From: Desulfuromonadales bacterium C00003068
Lineage (GTDB): Bacteria > Desulfobacterota > Desulfuromonadia > Desulfuromonadales > Desulfuromonadaceae
Length of the DNA stretch: 18,998 bases
Direction of reading: 5' to 3'
Assembly: GCA_001751155.1 (NCBI GenBank)
Contig: MAXR01000021.1
Span: 1 to 18,998, forward strand
Made by a program: the position numbers and the translations under genes. Under the pieces are notes generated by a model that saw nothing but the letters and a program-made list of their open reading frames with translations, had not been told where the DNA came from and made no database searches. Position 1 is the stretch's first letter; every line of letters begins with the position of its first letter. Positions 1 to 8,696 of this stretch are shown one piece after another.

Positions 1-1365
1 TACGGGAAAATTCGTCGAATCCATTTTGTTGGCATTGGTGGTATTGGTATGAGTGGTATCGCAGAGGTACTACTTAATCTTAACTATCAAGTGTCTGGTT
101 CTGATCTCAAAGCCAGTGATTTAACGCGGCGCCTTGAGCAACTTGGTGGCACAATCTATTCTGGTCATGCCACAGAGAACGTTAGCGACGCTCAGGTGGT
201 GGTCACCAGTACCGCTGTCGCGGCCGATAATCCAGAAGTTGTCGAAGCGCAGCGTTTGCATATCCCTGTCATCCCGCGCGCAGAGATGCTCGCTGAATTG
301 ATGCGGATGAAGTATGGTATTGCCATTGCCGGTACCCATGGCAAGACCACCACCACCAGCATGGTTGCCAGCCTGTTGTCACATGGCGGTATTGACCCGA
401 CGGTCGTTGTCGGCGGCCGGCTGAATGCGCTGGGCTCGAACGCGAAATTGGGCCAAGGGCAGTTTATGGTGGTAGAGGCCGATGAATCAGATGGCTCATT
501 TTTAAAGTTGTCACCCAGCATTGCGGTGGTGACAAATATTGATATAGATCATCTCGATTATTATTCAGGGCTGGATGAAATTCAGTCGGTGTTTATCGAC
601 TTTATCAATAAAATTCCATTCTACGGTTTAGCTGTTTTATGTCTCGATGATAGCAATATTCAAACGATTTTACCGCAGGTTGAAAAACGTTATGTGACCT
701 ATGGCATAACACCACAGGCCGATTATCAAGCCACGGACATTAAGTACAGCGGCGGCGGTACCGAGTTTCAGGTGAGTTATCGCAATCAGGAGCTCGGTCG
801 TATGCGAATTGAGATGCCCGGTGAGCATAATGTGTTAAATGCGTTGGCTTCGTTGGCGGTCGCCCGTGAGTTAGAGCTTGATGTTGAGACGATTCAACAC
901 GGCTTTGCCGACTTCGCTGGCGTTCAGCGCCGTTTTCAAATCAAACTTGATGATGATGTCATGGTGGTGGATGATTATGGTCATCATCCCGTTGAGATTA
1001 AGGCAACTCTCGCCGCAGCACGCAATGGCTGGGATCGCCGGATTGTCGCGATTTTTCAACCACATCGCTACAGTCGAACCAAGGCGTTATTTGATGACTT
1101 TGTTACCGCATTTTTTCAAGCCGATTGCCTGATTGTTATGGATGTTTACGCCGCAGGCGAAGCAAAGATTGATGGCATAGACAGTCCGCTGTTAGTCCAC
1201 GCCATCTCAGAGCATGGTCATCGTAATGTTCACTACTGCGCAGATGCCCAGCAGGTTCTTGATCGCCTTAACGAAGAGCTGACGTCAGGTGATATGGTGA
1301 TCACATTTGGCGCGGGTTCAGTGTGGCAAGTGGGTGAACAACTTATCGAAACGTTATCAGAATGA
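1..1365 (+). CDS. murC: UDP-N-acetylmuramate--L-alanine ligase MurC (5' end just cut)
   Basis: MurC is the cytoplasmic ATP-dependent ligase that adds L-alanine to UDP-MurNAc, the first amino acid of the peptidoglycan stem peptide. The frame is open from base 1 and reads [19 protein letters not shown], so the ATG at 49 is internal. The N-terminal nucleotide-binding motif GIGGIGMSG lies upstream of and across that ATG. Probably only the initiator codon is missing, because relatives start M-YGKI; this is recalled, not searched. The Mur ligase P-loop GTHGKTTTT starts near residue 111, followed by the family motifs [33 protein letters not shown] and FQPHRYSRT. About 455 residues is normal for MurC. 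The stop codon overlaps the murB start (ATGA), which implies translational coupling within the dcw operon. Confidence 0.96.
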   Translation, partial: YGKIRRIHFVGIGGIGMSGIAEVLLNLNYQVSGSDLKASDLTRRLEQLGGTIYSGHATENVSDAQVVVTSTAVAADNPEVVEAQRLHIPVIPRAEMLAELMRMKYGIAIAGTHGKTTTTSMVASLLSHGGIDPTVVVGGRLNALGSNAKLGQGQFMVVEADESDGSFLKLSPSIAVVTNIDIDHLDYYSGLDEIQSVFIDFINKIPFYGLAVLCLDDSNIQTILPQVEKRYVTYGITPQADYQATDIKYSGGGTEFQVSYRNQELGRMRIEMPGEHNVLNALASLAVARELELDVETIQHGFADFAGVQRRFQIKLDDDVMVVDDYGHHPVEIKATLAAARNGWDRRIVAIFQPHRYSRTKALFDDFVTAFFQADCLIVMDVYAAGEAKIDGIDSPLLVHAISEHGHRNVHYCADAQQVLDRLNEELTSGDMVITFGAGSVWQVGEQLIETLSE

Positions 1366-2327
1366 TCAAAGGTGATTGGCGTGAGGAATTAACTCAAGGA
1401 CGTTGGGGGATACGGGGGGAGTGTTTGATCGACGAACCCTTGGATGGCCTCAACAGCTGGCGAGTTGGTGGCCCTGCTGATCTACTGGTACGACCGCTCG
1501 ATGTTGAAGATGTTCATACCCTTTTTGCCTTTATCCGTCATCATCGTGTGCCGTGGCGGGTGCTGGGTGGTGGTAGTAATATTCTCATTGCCGACAAAGG
1601 GGTGCGAGGTTTAGTCATTCAATTGTCCGATATGAATCGGATCAGTCCGTCAGGTGTGTGTCAATTAACCGTTGGTGCCGGGTGTCCGTTAAGTCATCTG
1701 GTAAAAGAGGCGGTTCGCTTAGGCTATGCTGGATTTGAATCCCTCGCGGGGATTCCCGGTACCGTTGGTGGCGCAGTGGCTGGTAATGCTGGGGCTTTGG
1801 GACAGCAGATTTCTGATTGCCTTCAATCGGCACTGGTGGCCGAAGGTGCTGCTGTTGAACGCTGGGAGCGTGATGAGTTTCATTTTGGTTATCGTAGTAG
1901 TGCCATCGACGATAAACATATGGTGTTAGAGGTGGTCTTTGCCTGTCAACGCGGTGAGCCAAAATTGCTACGAGAAAAGGTTGCAGCAGCGCGAGAACAT
2001 CGCCGTCAAGCCCATGCCGTTAAGGGGGCAACAGCAGGCTCGGTGTTCAAAAACCCGCCTCAAATTCAGGCGTGGAAATTGATTGACCAATGTGGGTTGC
2101 GCGGTAAACGAATTGGCGACGCACAGGTTTCTGAGCACCATACGAATTTTATTGTAAACCATGGTAGTGCAACGGCCGATGAGATTACGCAATTGATGAC
2201 ATTGGTACAACAAACCGTTATGGATCAGACCGGAGTATGTTTGAGTCCTGAAGTACATAAGATGGGTGAGTTTGACGAATCGCTGAGCAGCCATGGCAAA
2301 CATTTACACTGGACAGAGGAGAAGTGA
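1362..2327 (+). CDS. murB: UDP-N-acetylenolpyruvoylglucosamine reductase MurB
   Basis: MurB is the FAD enzyme that reduces UDP-GlcNAc-enolpyruvate to UDP-MurNAc with NADPH, in the cytoplasm. At 321 residues it has the FAD-binding segment [19 protein letters not shown] and the second FAD motif [24 protein letters not shown]. The catalytic serine is in GSVFKNPP (about S227), and the C-terminal glutamate is in SPEVHKMG (about E297). These correspond to the serine proton donor and the glutamate known from E. coli MurB. The gene starts within the murC stop (ATGA overlap) and ends in a TGATG junction with ddl. Nothing unusual is seen. Confidence 0.96.
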   Translation: MIKGDWREELTQGRWGIRGECLIDEPLDGLNSWRVGGPADLLVRPLDVEDVHTLFAFIRHHRVPWRVLGGGSNILIADKGVRGLVIQLSDMNRISPSGVCQLTVGAGCPLSHLVKEAVRLGYAGFESLAGIPGTVGGAVAGNAGALGQQISDCLQSALVAEGAAVERWERDEFHFGYRSSAIDDKHMVLEVVFACQRGEPKLLREKVAAAREHRRQAHAVKGATAGSVFKNPPQIQAWKLIDQCGLRGKRIGDAQVSEHHTNFIVNHGSATADEITQLMTLVQQTVMDQTGVCLSPEVHKMGEFDESLSSHGKHLHWTEEK

Positions 2328-3253
2328 TGAGCGCTGGGGAAGCAATTAAATCAAAACGGATCGCGGTGATCATGGGTGGTGACTCTGCTGAACGAGATGT
2401 TTCGTTACGTACGGGGGAGGCTGTCCTTGAGGCGTTAATCCAGCGTGGCTACGATGCCGTGGCAATTGATTCTGCCTCGCGATTAACTCAGCAACTCATT
2501 GAGTCTGGCGCAGAAATTGCGTTTATCGCTGTTCATGGCCGCCACGGTGAAGATGGCACCCTGCAAGGATTGCTGGAGATGATGCAGATTCCCTATACTG
2601 GCAGTGGTGTCCTGGCCTCAGCAATTGCCATCGATAAAGATATAACCAAAAAAATGGTGGCCAGTCAGCTCACTATCGCAGACTCTTTTTTAGTCGACGA
2701 AAGCAGTGATATCGAAGCCCTTTGCGCTGATTGCTGCCATTACCCTCAGGTTGTTAAACCGGTTCGTGAAGGTTCAACTCTTGGTATTACCATTGTCAAT
2801 AATCGACAAGAACTTCAGCAGGCCATCACTTTTGCACAAACATTTGATCGACGTGTTTTAGTCGAGCAATTTATCTCTGGCCGTGAAGTGACCGTATCAG
2901 TACTATTGGGTGAAGCCTTACCGGTGATTGAGGTGGTTCCAGCTGATGGTTTTTACGATTATGCAGCAAAATATACCGCTGGAACAACACAATACATTGT
3001 ACCAGCAGAATTTTCAGATACGCAATACAGCGAACTACAACGCGCTGCCGTAACGTGTTGCGACAGCATCGGTTGCCGTGGCGCAGCGCGGGTCGATTTT
3101 ATTGTTACCGAAGATCAATGTTACTTTCTTGAAGTGAATACGATCCCCGGAATGACTAAGACTAGCTTGTTACCCAAGGCAGCAGCATGTAGCGGTATAG
3201 ATTTTGCATCATTGGTGGAAAGTATTGTTAAAGATGCGTCACTTGATCGTTAA
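2327..3253 (+). CDS. ddl: D-alanine--D-alanine ligase
   Basis: This ATP-grasp ligase joins two D-alanines to make the D-Ala-D-Ala end of the peptidoglycan stem peptide. I chose the ATG at 2327 (308 residues) over the GTG at 2324. A strong Shine-Dalgarno, AGGAGAAG at about 2317-2324, would overlap the GTG, and the ATG shares one base with the murB stop. Family motifs are GGDSAERDVSLRTGEAV at the N-terminus, HGRHGEDGTLQGLLE, YTGSGVLASAIAIDK, KPVREGSTLGI, and the metal-binding end FLEVNTIPGMT. Length matches E. coli DdlB (about 306). It is the third gene of a tight murC-murB-ddl run and is followed after 22 nt by ftsQ. Confidence 0.95.
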   Translation: MSAGEAIKSKRIAVIMGGDSAERDVSLRTGEAVLEALIQRGYDAVAIDSASRLTQQLIESGAEIAFIAVHGRHGEDGTLQGLLEMMQIPYTGSGVLASAIAIDKDITKKMVASQLTIADSFLVDESSDIEALCADCCHYPQVVKPVREGSTLGITIVNNRQELQQAITFAQTFDRRVLVEQFISGREVTVSVLLGEALPVIEVVPADGFYDYAAKYTAGTTQYIVPAEFSDTQYSELQRAAVTCCDSIGCRGAARVDFIVTEDQCYFLEVNTIPGMTKTSLLPKAAACSGIDFASLVESIVKDASLDR

Positions 3254-3275
3254 AATTTAGGGCCATCTTAAAATT

Positions 3276-4100
3276 ATGCGTGATTTAAAAAAGGTACCAA
3301 CAGCGCAAACAGCCAAGGCCAAACGGGTTAATCGAAATGTTCGTAGTCCGTCGAGCCGGAACTGGAGAAAATTGATATCCCGCTGTACGCGGGGCATTAT
3401 GTTTACTGCTTGTGCAGGTCTTGTCACTGTTGGCGCGGTGTTGTTGATGGACCTGGTGATGAACTCGGAACATTTTCAAGTTCAAACAATCACGATTCAA
3501 GGTAACCATCGCTTAAGCGATCAAGATGTCATCGATCTGTCAGATATCCGACACGGGGTAAGCACTTTTGACTTAGACCTTGAAAGTATCGGTGAAAAGA
3601 TCGCTGAAAATGATTGGATTCATTCAGCTCGTATTATGCGTAAACTCCCGCAGGGAATTATCGTAGATATTACTGAGCGGCAAGCGTGTTACATCATTAA
3701 CCTCGAATATCTCTATTACGTGGATCGTGACGGTGAGATATTCAAGGTGTTACGCGACGGCGATGCTCTCGATTATCCGTTAGTGACGGGTCTAGATCGC
3801 CAGCAATTGCTCGATCATCCTGAGGTGAGCCGACAGCGCTTGCACCAGGTTGCTAAAATGCTCAAAGATTTGCAACGAAGAGAAGTTTTTAATGTTGCGA
3901 ATGTGGCCCAAATTGATATAAACCCACAAGAGGGATTTGTGCTGTACAGCGATCCTTTTGGGGTGCCGATTCATGTTGGTAACCAGCACTTTAGTGAAAA
4001 AATTGATCGACTCGAACAGATTTTTTTAGATATTGAAAAACGATTACCAGTGTTGCAATACATTGATCTAAACGTACCCGATAAAGTAATTGTTAAATAG
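3276..4100 (+). CDS. ftsQ: cell division protein FtsQ (DivIB)
   Basis: FtsQ is a bitopic inner-membrane divisome protein that links early cytoplasmic and later periplasmic division proteins through FtsB/FtsL. The 274-residue product has a basic cytoplasmic tail (residues 1-39, many K/R) and one membrane segment at about 40-62. A POTRA domain follows at about 67-137, opening FQVQTITIQGNHRLSDQDV and running to RKLPQGIIVDITERQA. The FtsQ beta domain comes next, with YYVDRDGEIFKVL and the LPVLQYIDLNVPDKVIVK end. The Shine-Dalgarno is weak: only an AGGG about 12 nt upstream. Its place between ddl and ftsA is the standard dcw order. Confidence 0.92.
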   Translation: MRDLKKVPTAQTAKAKRVNRNVRSPSSRNWRKLISRCTRGIMFTACAGLVTVGAVLLMDLVMNSEHFQVQTITIQGNHRLSDQDVIDLSDIRHGVSTFDLDLESIGEKIAENDWIHSARIMRKLPQGIIVDITERQACYIINLEYLYYVDRDGEIFKVLRDGDALDYPLVTGLDRQQLLDHPEVSRQRLHQVAKMLKDLQRREVFNVANVAQIDINPQEGFVLYSDPFGVPIHVGNQHFSEKIDRLEQIFLDIEKRLPVLQYIDLNVPDKVIVK

Positions 4101-4249
4101 GTTCCAGTTGCTGATGAAAACAGTTAAACTCAACCAATTTTAACAAACTTCGATTTAAATTGATTCTAGCTTACAGCCTGTTATGGCGATGTAGAGTAGG
4201 GTCGTAGCGGTAGAATACGTCACGATGGGGAACCGTGGGAAGGATAGGA

Positions 4250-5479
4250 ATGAGCAACCGCAAGGAAAACCTTATTGTTGGCCTTGATATTGGTACAACA
4301 AAGATTTGTACTATTATCGGAAGTATGACGGAATCAGGACTTGAAATTGTTGGTATCGGCACTAGCGTATCCAAAGGATTACGTAAAGGTGTTGTCATTA
4401 ATATTGAAAGCACGGTTCAGTCAATTCGCAAGGCGCTCCAAGAGGCTGAATTGATGGCGGGATGCGAGATAAACTCGGTCTTTGCAGGGATTGCAGGTGC
4501 TCATATCACTGGTTTTAATTCGCAAGGTGTGATTGCGATAAAGAATCGTGAAGTGACTACCGAAGATATACAGCGCGTAATTGATGCGGCAAAGGCGATT
4601 GCTATCCCGATGGATCGTGAAGTGATCCATGTGTTACCGCAAGAATATATTATCGACGATCAAGATGGAATCATGGAGCCGCTTGGAATGAGCGGCGTTC
4701 GCCTTGAAGCCAAAGTGCATATTGTGACAGGTGCTGTTGCCAGCGCCCAAAATATTATAAAAAGCTGTAATAAGGCCAATGTTAATGTCGCCGATATTGT
4801 TTTAGAGCCACTGGCTTCTTCTGAATCGGTGTTATCGCTTGATGAAAAAGAGCTGGGCGTGGCTATTGTTGATATTGGCGGCGGGACCACCGATTTAGCC
4901 ATTTTTGTCGATGGTGCGATCAAGCATACCTCGGTGTTGTCTTTGGGGGGGAATCACCTCACTAACGATATCGCAGTCGGTTTGCGCACCCCGATGGCTG
5001 AAGCGGAGCGGATCAAGCGCACCTATGGTAGCTGCTTAACCAGTGATATCAGTGCGGATGAAACCATTGAGGTGCCGTCGGTAGGTGGTCGTGAACCACG
5101 GATTTTATCACGCCAACTTCTAGCAGAGATTCTTGAGCCTCGGGTTGAAGAGATCTTCACCTTGGTGAACCGTGAGATTGTCCGCAGTGGTTATGAGGAT
5201 CTAATTGCCTCAGGTGTTGTTATCACTGGGGGAACCAGTATTTTGCCGGGAATGCCAGAACTTGCTGAACAAATTTTTAATTTACCTGTTCGTCGTGGTT
5301 CGCCACAAGGAGTGGGCGGTTTAATTGATGTTGTTAATTCACCAATCTATGCAACGGGTGTTGGCCTTGTCATTTATGGCAGCAAAAATCAACAGTGCGA
5401 AAATTTCTCAATTGGTGAGGAAAAAGTATTTGATCGTGTTATGCGCCGAATGAAAGAGTGGTTTGGCGAGTTTTTTTAA
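4250..5479 (+). CDS. ftsA: cell division protein FtsA
   Basis: FtsA is an actin-fold ATPase that tethers FtsZ to the inner membrane and recruits later divisome proteins. I chose the ATG at 4250 (409 residues) because AAGGA lies five bases upstream. An in-frame GTG at 4235 would add five residues and has no better site. The actin-family phosphate-1 motif VGLDIGTTK is at about 10-18 and phosphate-2 DIGGGTTDL at about 208-216. SGVVITGGTSILPGM is the adenosine-binding motif. The last about 18 residues (FDRVMRRMKEWFGEFF) form the amphipathic membrane-targeting helix. Length is close to E. coli FtsA (420). The gene is preceded by 149 nt of non-coding sequence, so a local promoter is possible but none is convincing by eye. 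Confidence 0.96.
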   Translation: MSNRKENLIVGLDIGTTKICTIIGSMTESGLEIVGIGTSVSKGLRKGVVINIESTVQSIRKALQEAELMAGCEINSVFAGIAGAHITGFNSQGVIAIKNREVTTEDIQRVIDAAKAIAIPMDREVIHVLPQEYIIDDQDGIMEPLGMSGVRLEAKVHIVTGAVASAQNIIKSCNKANVNVADIVLEPLASSESVLSLDEKELGVAIVDIGGGTTDLAIFVDGAIKHTSVLSLGGNHLTNDIAVGLRTPMAEAERIKRTYGSCLTSDISADETIEVPSVGGREPRILSRQLLAEILEPRVEEIFTLVNREIVRSGYEDLIASGVVITGGTSILPGMPELAEQIFNLPVRRGSPQGVGGLIDVVNSPIYATGVGLVIYGSKNQQCENFSIGEEKVFDRVMRRMKEWFGEFF

Positions 5480-5588
5480 AGGCTAGAAGCAATTATCGTT
5501 GTTGTTACAATACCGATGAAGCGAATAAACACAACCGTATCTGTTTACGGAGAAAATATTTACGGGATATTCACATGCAGGGGGAGTC
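5480..5588 (+). promoter_or_regulatory. ftsA-ftsZ spacer with two small hairpins (candidate ftsZ leader)
   Basis: The 109-nt gap holds CCGTA (5535-5539) that can pair with TACGG (5546-5550). Next is an AATAT/ATATT hairpin (5555-5559 with 5567-5571) whose loop TTACGGG repeats the TACGG sequence. The 5' arm CCGTA could therefore pair with either copy, giving alternative folds or a loop contact. A weak promoter-like pair, TTGTTA (5502-5507) and AATAAA (5524-5529), sits just upstream. GGGGAG at about 5580-5585 is the ftsZ Shine-Dalgarno. The stems are short, so function is speculative. Confidence 0.3.
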
Positions 5589-6737
5589 ATGTTTGAATTT
5601 GATGAATCGTTAGACCAAACGGCAAAGATTAAAGTGATCGGTGTCGGTGGTGGTGGCAGTAACGTCGTTGATGCGATGATTAATGCTGATATCACAGGGG
5701 TTGAGTTTATTGTAGCCAATACCGATGCGCAAGCGTTGAAGCGTAGCGTAGCACCGATGAAGGTTCAGATTGGTACTAAGTTGACCAAGGGGCTAGGTGC
5801 TGGTGCGAACCCTGAAACGGGACGTGAAGCTGCCATGGAGGATCGTGCTCGAATCAGTGAATTACTGGTGGGAGCTGATATGGTCTTTGTTGCTTGTGGT
5901 CTTGGTGGTGGTACTGGAACGGGTGCAGCCCCAATTATCGCTGAAGCAGCACGAGAGATTGGCGCATTAACGGTTGGTGTGGTCACCAAACCCTTTACTC
6001 GCGAAGGTCGTCAACGGCTTATCAAGGCTGAAGGTGGCGTTGAGGAACTCAAAAAAGTGGTTGATTCACTGATTGTGATCCCCAATGATCGACTTGTTGG
6101 TCTCGCTGGTAAAAATATGAGTATCCTCGATGCGTTTAGACCCGCAGACGATGTGCTGCGTCAAGCGGTTCAAGGGATCTCCGATCTGATCACCACCAGT
6201 GGCTTAATGAACGTTGACTTCGCCGATGTCAAATCGGTGATGAGTGAGCGTGGCATGGCGATGATGGGTATTGGTATTGCTGAAGGTGAGAAGCGTTCAA
6301 GTGAAGCCGCACAGCAAGCGATTAGTAGCCCGTTGCTGGAAGATATTGATATCTCTGGTGCCAAAGGGGTGCTGGTTAATATCTCTGGCTCAAGCAGCAT
6401 GACCATGGAAGAGTTCGATGAAGCGTCACGCATTGTTCACGAAAAAGTCCACGAAGATGCCAATATTATCGTCGGTCTGGTTATCAACGAAGAGCTGGGT
6501 GAAAAAATAAAAATTACGGCGATTGCTACTGGCTTTGGTGATTCGTTTGAAAAGGATAAGCGTCACCTGAAAAACCTCAAGAGCGATGCCTCAAAACGGA
6601 TTGGCTCAAAGGTTGACCTTGATGTGCCAACGATCATTCGCAACCAACAACGCGAAGCCACTCGTTCTATGCGTTCCAAGGGTAATGAGGATGACGAATA
6701 TGACATCCCCACTTTTTTACGTAAGCGGCAGGATTAA
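5589..6737 (+). CDS. ftsZ: cell division GTPase FtsZ
   Basis: FtsZ is the tubulin homologue that polymerises into the Z ring. The 382-residue protein has the N-terminal [16 protein letters not shown] and the tubulin signature GGGTGTG at 106-112. The T7 loop region [11 protein letters not shown] is the catalytic-aspartate region that completes the GTPase site of the neighbouring subunit. The conserved C-terminal peptide [11 protein letters not shown] is the docking tail for FtsA and other partners. A linker rich in charged residues lies before it. The start is supported by a GGGGAG ribosome-binding site. It is the last gene of the dcw cluster here, and no lpxC follows. Confidence 0.98.
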   Translation: MFEFDESLDQTAKIKVIGVGGGGSNVVDAMINADITGVEFIVANTDAQALKRSVAPMKVQIGTKLTKGLGAGANPETGREAAMEDRARISELLVGADMVFVACGLGGGTGTGAAPIIAEAAREIGALTVGVVTKPFTREGRQRLIKAEGGVEELKKVVDSLIVIPNDRLVGLAGKNMSILDAFRPADDVLRQAVQGISDLITTSGLMNVDFADVKSVMSERGMAMMGIGIAEGEKRSSEAAQQAISSPLLEDIDISGAKGVLVNISGSSSMTMEEFDEASRIVHEKVHEDANIIVGLVINEELGEKIKITAIATGFGDSFEKDKRHLKNLKSDASKRIGSKVDLDVPTIIRNQQREATRSMRSKGNEDDEYDIPTFLRKRQD

Positions 6738-6918
6738 GTACTCCAGACATCACCATGAATTTACTGCGTAGTTTTATAAGTAGATTTGGTGCTAAAGTTA
6801 TCCAGTAAGCGGTCTCCGTCCGTGGTGCTGGATAGGTTGTACTGACAGGTGTCATGTATAACTCCCTCAGATCGGGGACCTTTATGGTCCCCGTTTCTTT
6901 TTGGAAAATAGGTGAGTC
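6738..6918 (+). promoter_or_regulatory. candidate attenuator/riboswitch-like leader of the radical SAM gene
   Basis: The 181-nt gap appears organised as a leader RNA. A TATAAG -10-like element lies at 6775-6780 with no clear -35. TATCCAG (6799-6805) pairs with CTGGATA (6828-6834). The loop between them contains GGTCTCCG (6811-6818). That octamer can pair over 8 bp (one G-U) with CGGGGACC (6873-6880), the 5' arm of the terminator that follows. It is a 7/8 copy of the terminator's own 3' arm GGTCCCCG (6886-6893). A short TGACA/TGTCA inverted repeat (6843-6854) sits between. The terminator ends at about 6902 and the next gene starts at 6919, leaving no room for a promoter downstream of it. The mutually exclusive folds suggest attenuation. 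The ligand is unknown and I did not recognise a known riboswitch class. Confidence 0.45.
6873..6902 (+). terminator. intrinsic terminator after ftsZ / in leader of radical SAM gene
   Basis: An 8-bp perfect stem CGGGGACC / GGTCCCCG with a five-base loop TTTAT is followed by TTTCTTTTT. This is a canonical strong rho-independent terminator. It may simply end the dcw transcript, but it lies 16 nt before the next start codon, so any transcript of that gene starting upstream must pass it. Confidence 0.88.
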
Positions 6919-8661
6919 ATGCCCCATCATTTGCGTGAAAAACGGCAACAGCGTCTTGCTGATGAGATTGGCTGTCAACCCAAGCCTTGGGGCGGACGAC
7001 TCAGTGTCGCCTTAGTCTATCCAAACACCTATTACCACGCCATGAGTAATCTCGGTTTTCAGGCCGTCTATCAGCTTATTCAGCAGCGCGATGATTGCCT
7101 GTGTGAACGATTTTTTCTGCCAGATGCTGAAGATCTTGAACGCCATCACAAAATTAATACCCCTCTTGTGTCGCTGGAAACAGGGCGCACAATTGACTCC
7201 TTTGATGTCATCGCTTTTTCACTTTCATTTGAAAATGATTATATCAACCTCCCCATTCTCTTTGACTTGTTTCGTTTGCCATTATGGCGTCAGCATCGCA
7301 ATCAAGGGCATCCTCTAGTCATCGCAGGTGGTATTTGTGCGCTGTTGAATCCGGAACCCATTGCTGAGTTTGTCGATCTGTTTGTTGTTGGCGAAGCGGA
7401 AGTGCTGCTAAATCCCCTATTCGATCAAGTATTGCTCGGTCATGAACGCAGTGAGTGCTTAGCTCGGCTTGCGCAACAAGCAGGTTATTATGTGCCGAGT
7501 CTGTATCATATTGACTATTCTGAAGATGGAACGCTTGCGTCTATCACGGCCAAGGATCAAAGCTGTTTGCCTGTTCAGAGACAATGGGTAAAGGATCTGA
7601 ATACCACTCAGTGCCAAAGTTTGATCAAGACCCCGCACACCGCCTTTGGCACGATGGATCTTATCGAGGTGTCACGCGGTTGTTCGCGTGGGTGTCGGTT
7701 TTGTGCCACCGGATTTGCCTACCTTCCGCCACGAGAAAAAACAGCACAGTGTGTGATGGAACAATTGACACCCTGTTTGTCTGCTAGCAGTACCGCGGGA
7801 TTAGTCGGTGCCGCGGTGTCGGATTATTCCTCTTTAGATGAGGTGACTGATCAGGTTATTGCCAGCGGTGCTGAGGTTTCTGTCGCCAGTTTACGCATCG
7901 ATACCATGACCCGTGAACAGGTGAGAATACTAAAGAAATCTGGCCAGAAAACACTGGCTTTAGCCCCTGAAGCTGGGAGTCAGCGCTTACGTGATTTGGT
8001 TAATAAGCACCTCACCGAAGAGCAAATTGTTGGTGCGGTAAAAATTTTAGCCGATGAAGGTATCTTAAATTTAAAATTATATTTTTTGATCGGTTTACCC
8101 ACTGAAACAAGTGACGACAATGAAGAACTCATTGCATTGGTCAGTAAAATTCGTTCCATTTGGGTCGAAGCTCAGCGGCCTCTCGGTCGTCTTGGAACGA
8201 TCACGTTATCCGTCAATCCCTTTATCCCAAAACCGATGACACCGTTTCAGTGGGCTGGTATGGCTACCATTCCTGATTTAAAGCGGACTATTCAGTTTTT
8301 ACGTAAACAGATTAACCGTATGCCTAATATGAAGATACAGGTTGAATCCGTTCGTAGCGCGCAACTGCAAGCCGTGTTGGCTCGTGGTGATCGGCGAATT
8401 GCAACTATATTGCCGCGTTTGGCACAGGGGGAAAATTTAAATAGTGCTTGCCGTAGTGAAGGAATTGATCCAAGTTTTTACGCACAACGCCAACGGACTC
8501 AGTTCGAAGTACTACCCTGGGATGTGATTAGCGCAGGAGTTGATAAGGAATATCTGTGGCGCGAATATCAAGCTGGACTCCATGAAACACTTTCGAGACC
8601 ATGTCAAAAAGGTTGTGACCGTTGTGGTGTATGCTATGTGGGTGAAAAGGGAGAGAATTAA
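6919..8661 (+). CDS. B12-binding-type radical SAM protein (TIGR03960-like)
   Basis: The 580-residue protein carries the radical SAM cluster motif CxxxCxxC at C255-C259-C262 (RGCSRGCRFCATG), with the usual downstream APEAGSQRLRD and LKLYFLIGLPTET segments. The N-terminal about 200 residues look like a cobalamin-binding-type Rossmann region (SVALVYPNTY, VIAGGICALLNPEPI, DLFVVGEAE). I see no DxHxxG motif, so cobalamin binding is unproven. A second cysteine cluster C562-C566-C569-C572 near the C-terminus (PCQKGCDRCGVC) could hold another Fe-S cluster. It resembles the end of the TIGR03960 domain; the extra DUF2344 domain often fused in that family is absent. AGGTGAG upstream supports the start. 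The substrate is unknown. The gene is followed after 35 nt by a flavin reductase gene, possibly co-transcribed. Confidence 0.85.
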   Translation: MPHHLREKRQQRLADEIGCQPKPWGGRLSVALVYPNTYYHAMSNLGFQAVYQLIQQRDDCLCERFFLPDAEDLERHHKINTPLVSLETGRTIDSFDVIAFSLSFENDYINLPILFDLFRLPLWRQHRNQGHPLVIAGGICALLNPEPIAEFVDLFVVGEAEVLLNPLFDQVLLGHERSECLARLAQQAGYYVPSLYHIDYSEDGTLASITAKDQSCLPVQRQWVKDLNTTQCQSLIKTPHTAFGTMDLIEVSRGCSRGCRFCATGFAYLPPREKTAQCVMEQLTPCLSASSTAGLVGAAVSDYSSLDEVTDQVIASGAEVSVASLRIDTMTREQVRILKKSGQKTLALAPEAGSQRLRDLVNKHLTEEQIVGAVKILADEGILNLKLYFLIGLPTETSDDNEELIALVSKIRSIWVEAQRPLGRLGTITLSVNPFIPKPMTPFQWAGMATIPDLKRTIQFLRKQINRMPNMKIQVESVRSAQLQAVLARGDRRIATILPRLAQGENLNSACRSEGIDPSFYAQRQRTQFEVLPWDVISAGVDKEYLWREYQAGLHETLSRPCQKGCDRCGVCYVGEKGEN

Positions 8662-8696
8662 TTGAGTTATAACACTTAGTATGAAGGGGAGATGAG

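Noticed and set aside
878..1132. Overlapping open frame inside murC, and other long antisense frames opposite murB, ftsA, ftsZ and selB
   Set aside because: They lie wholly within well-supported genes, have no ribosome-binding sites and encode low-complexity or unrecognisable proteins; they are frame shadows.
6843..6854. TGACA-GG-TGTCA inverted repeat as a repressor operator
   Set aside because: Arms are only 5 bp and it lies downstream of the only plausible promoter; it is better regarded as part of the leader RNA, and no second copy was noticed elsewhere.
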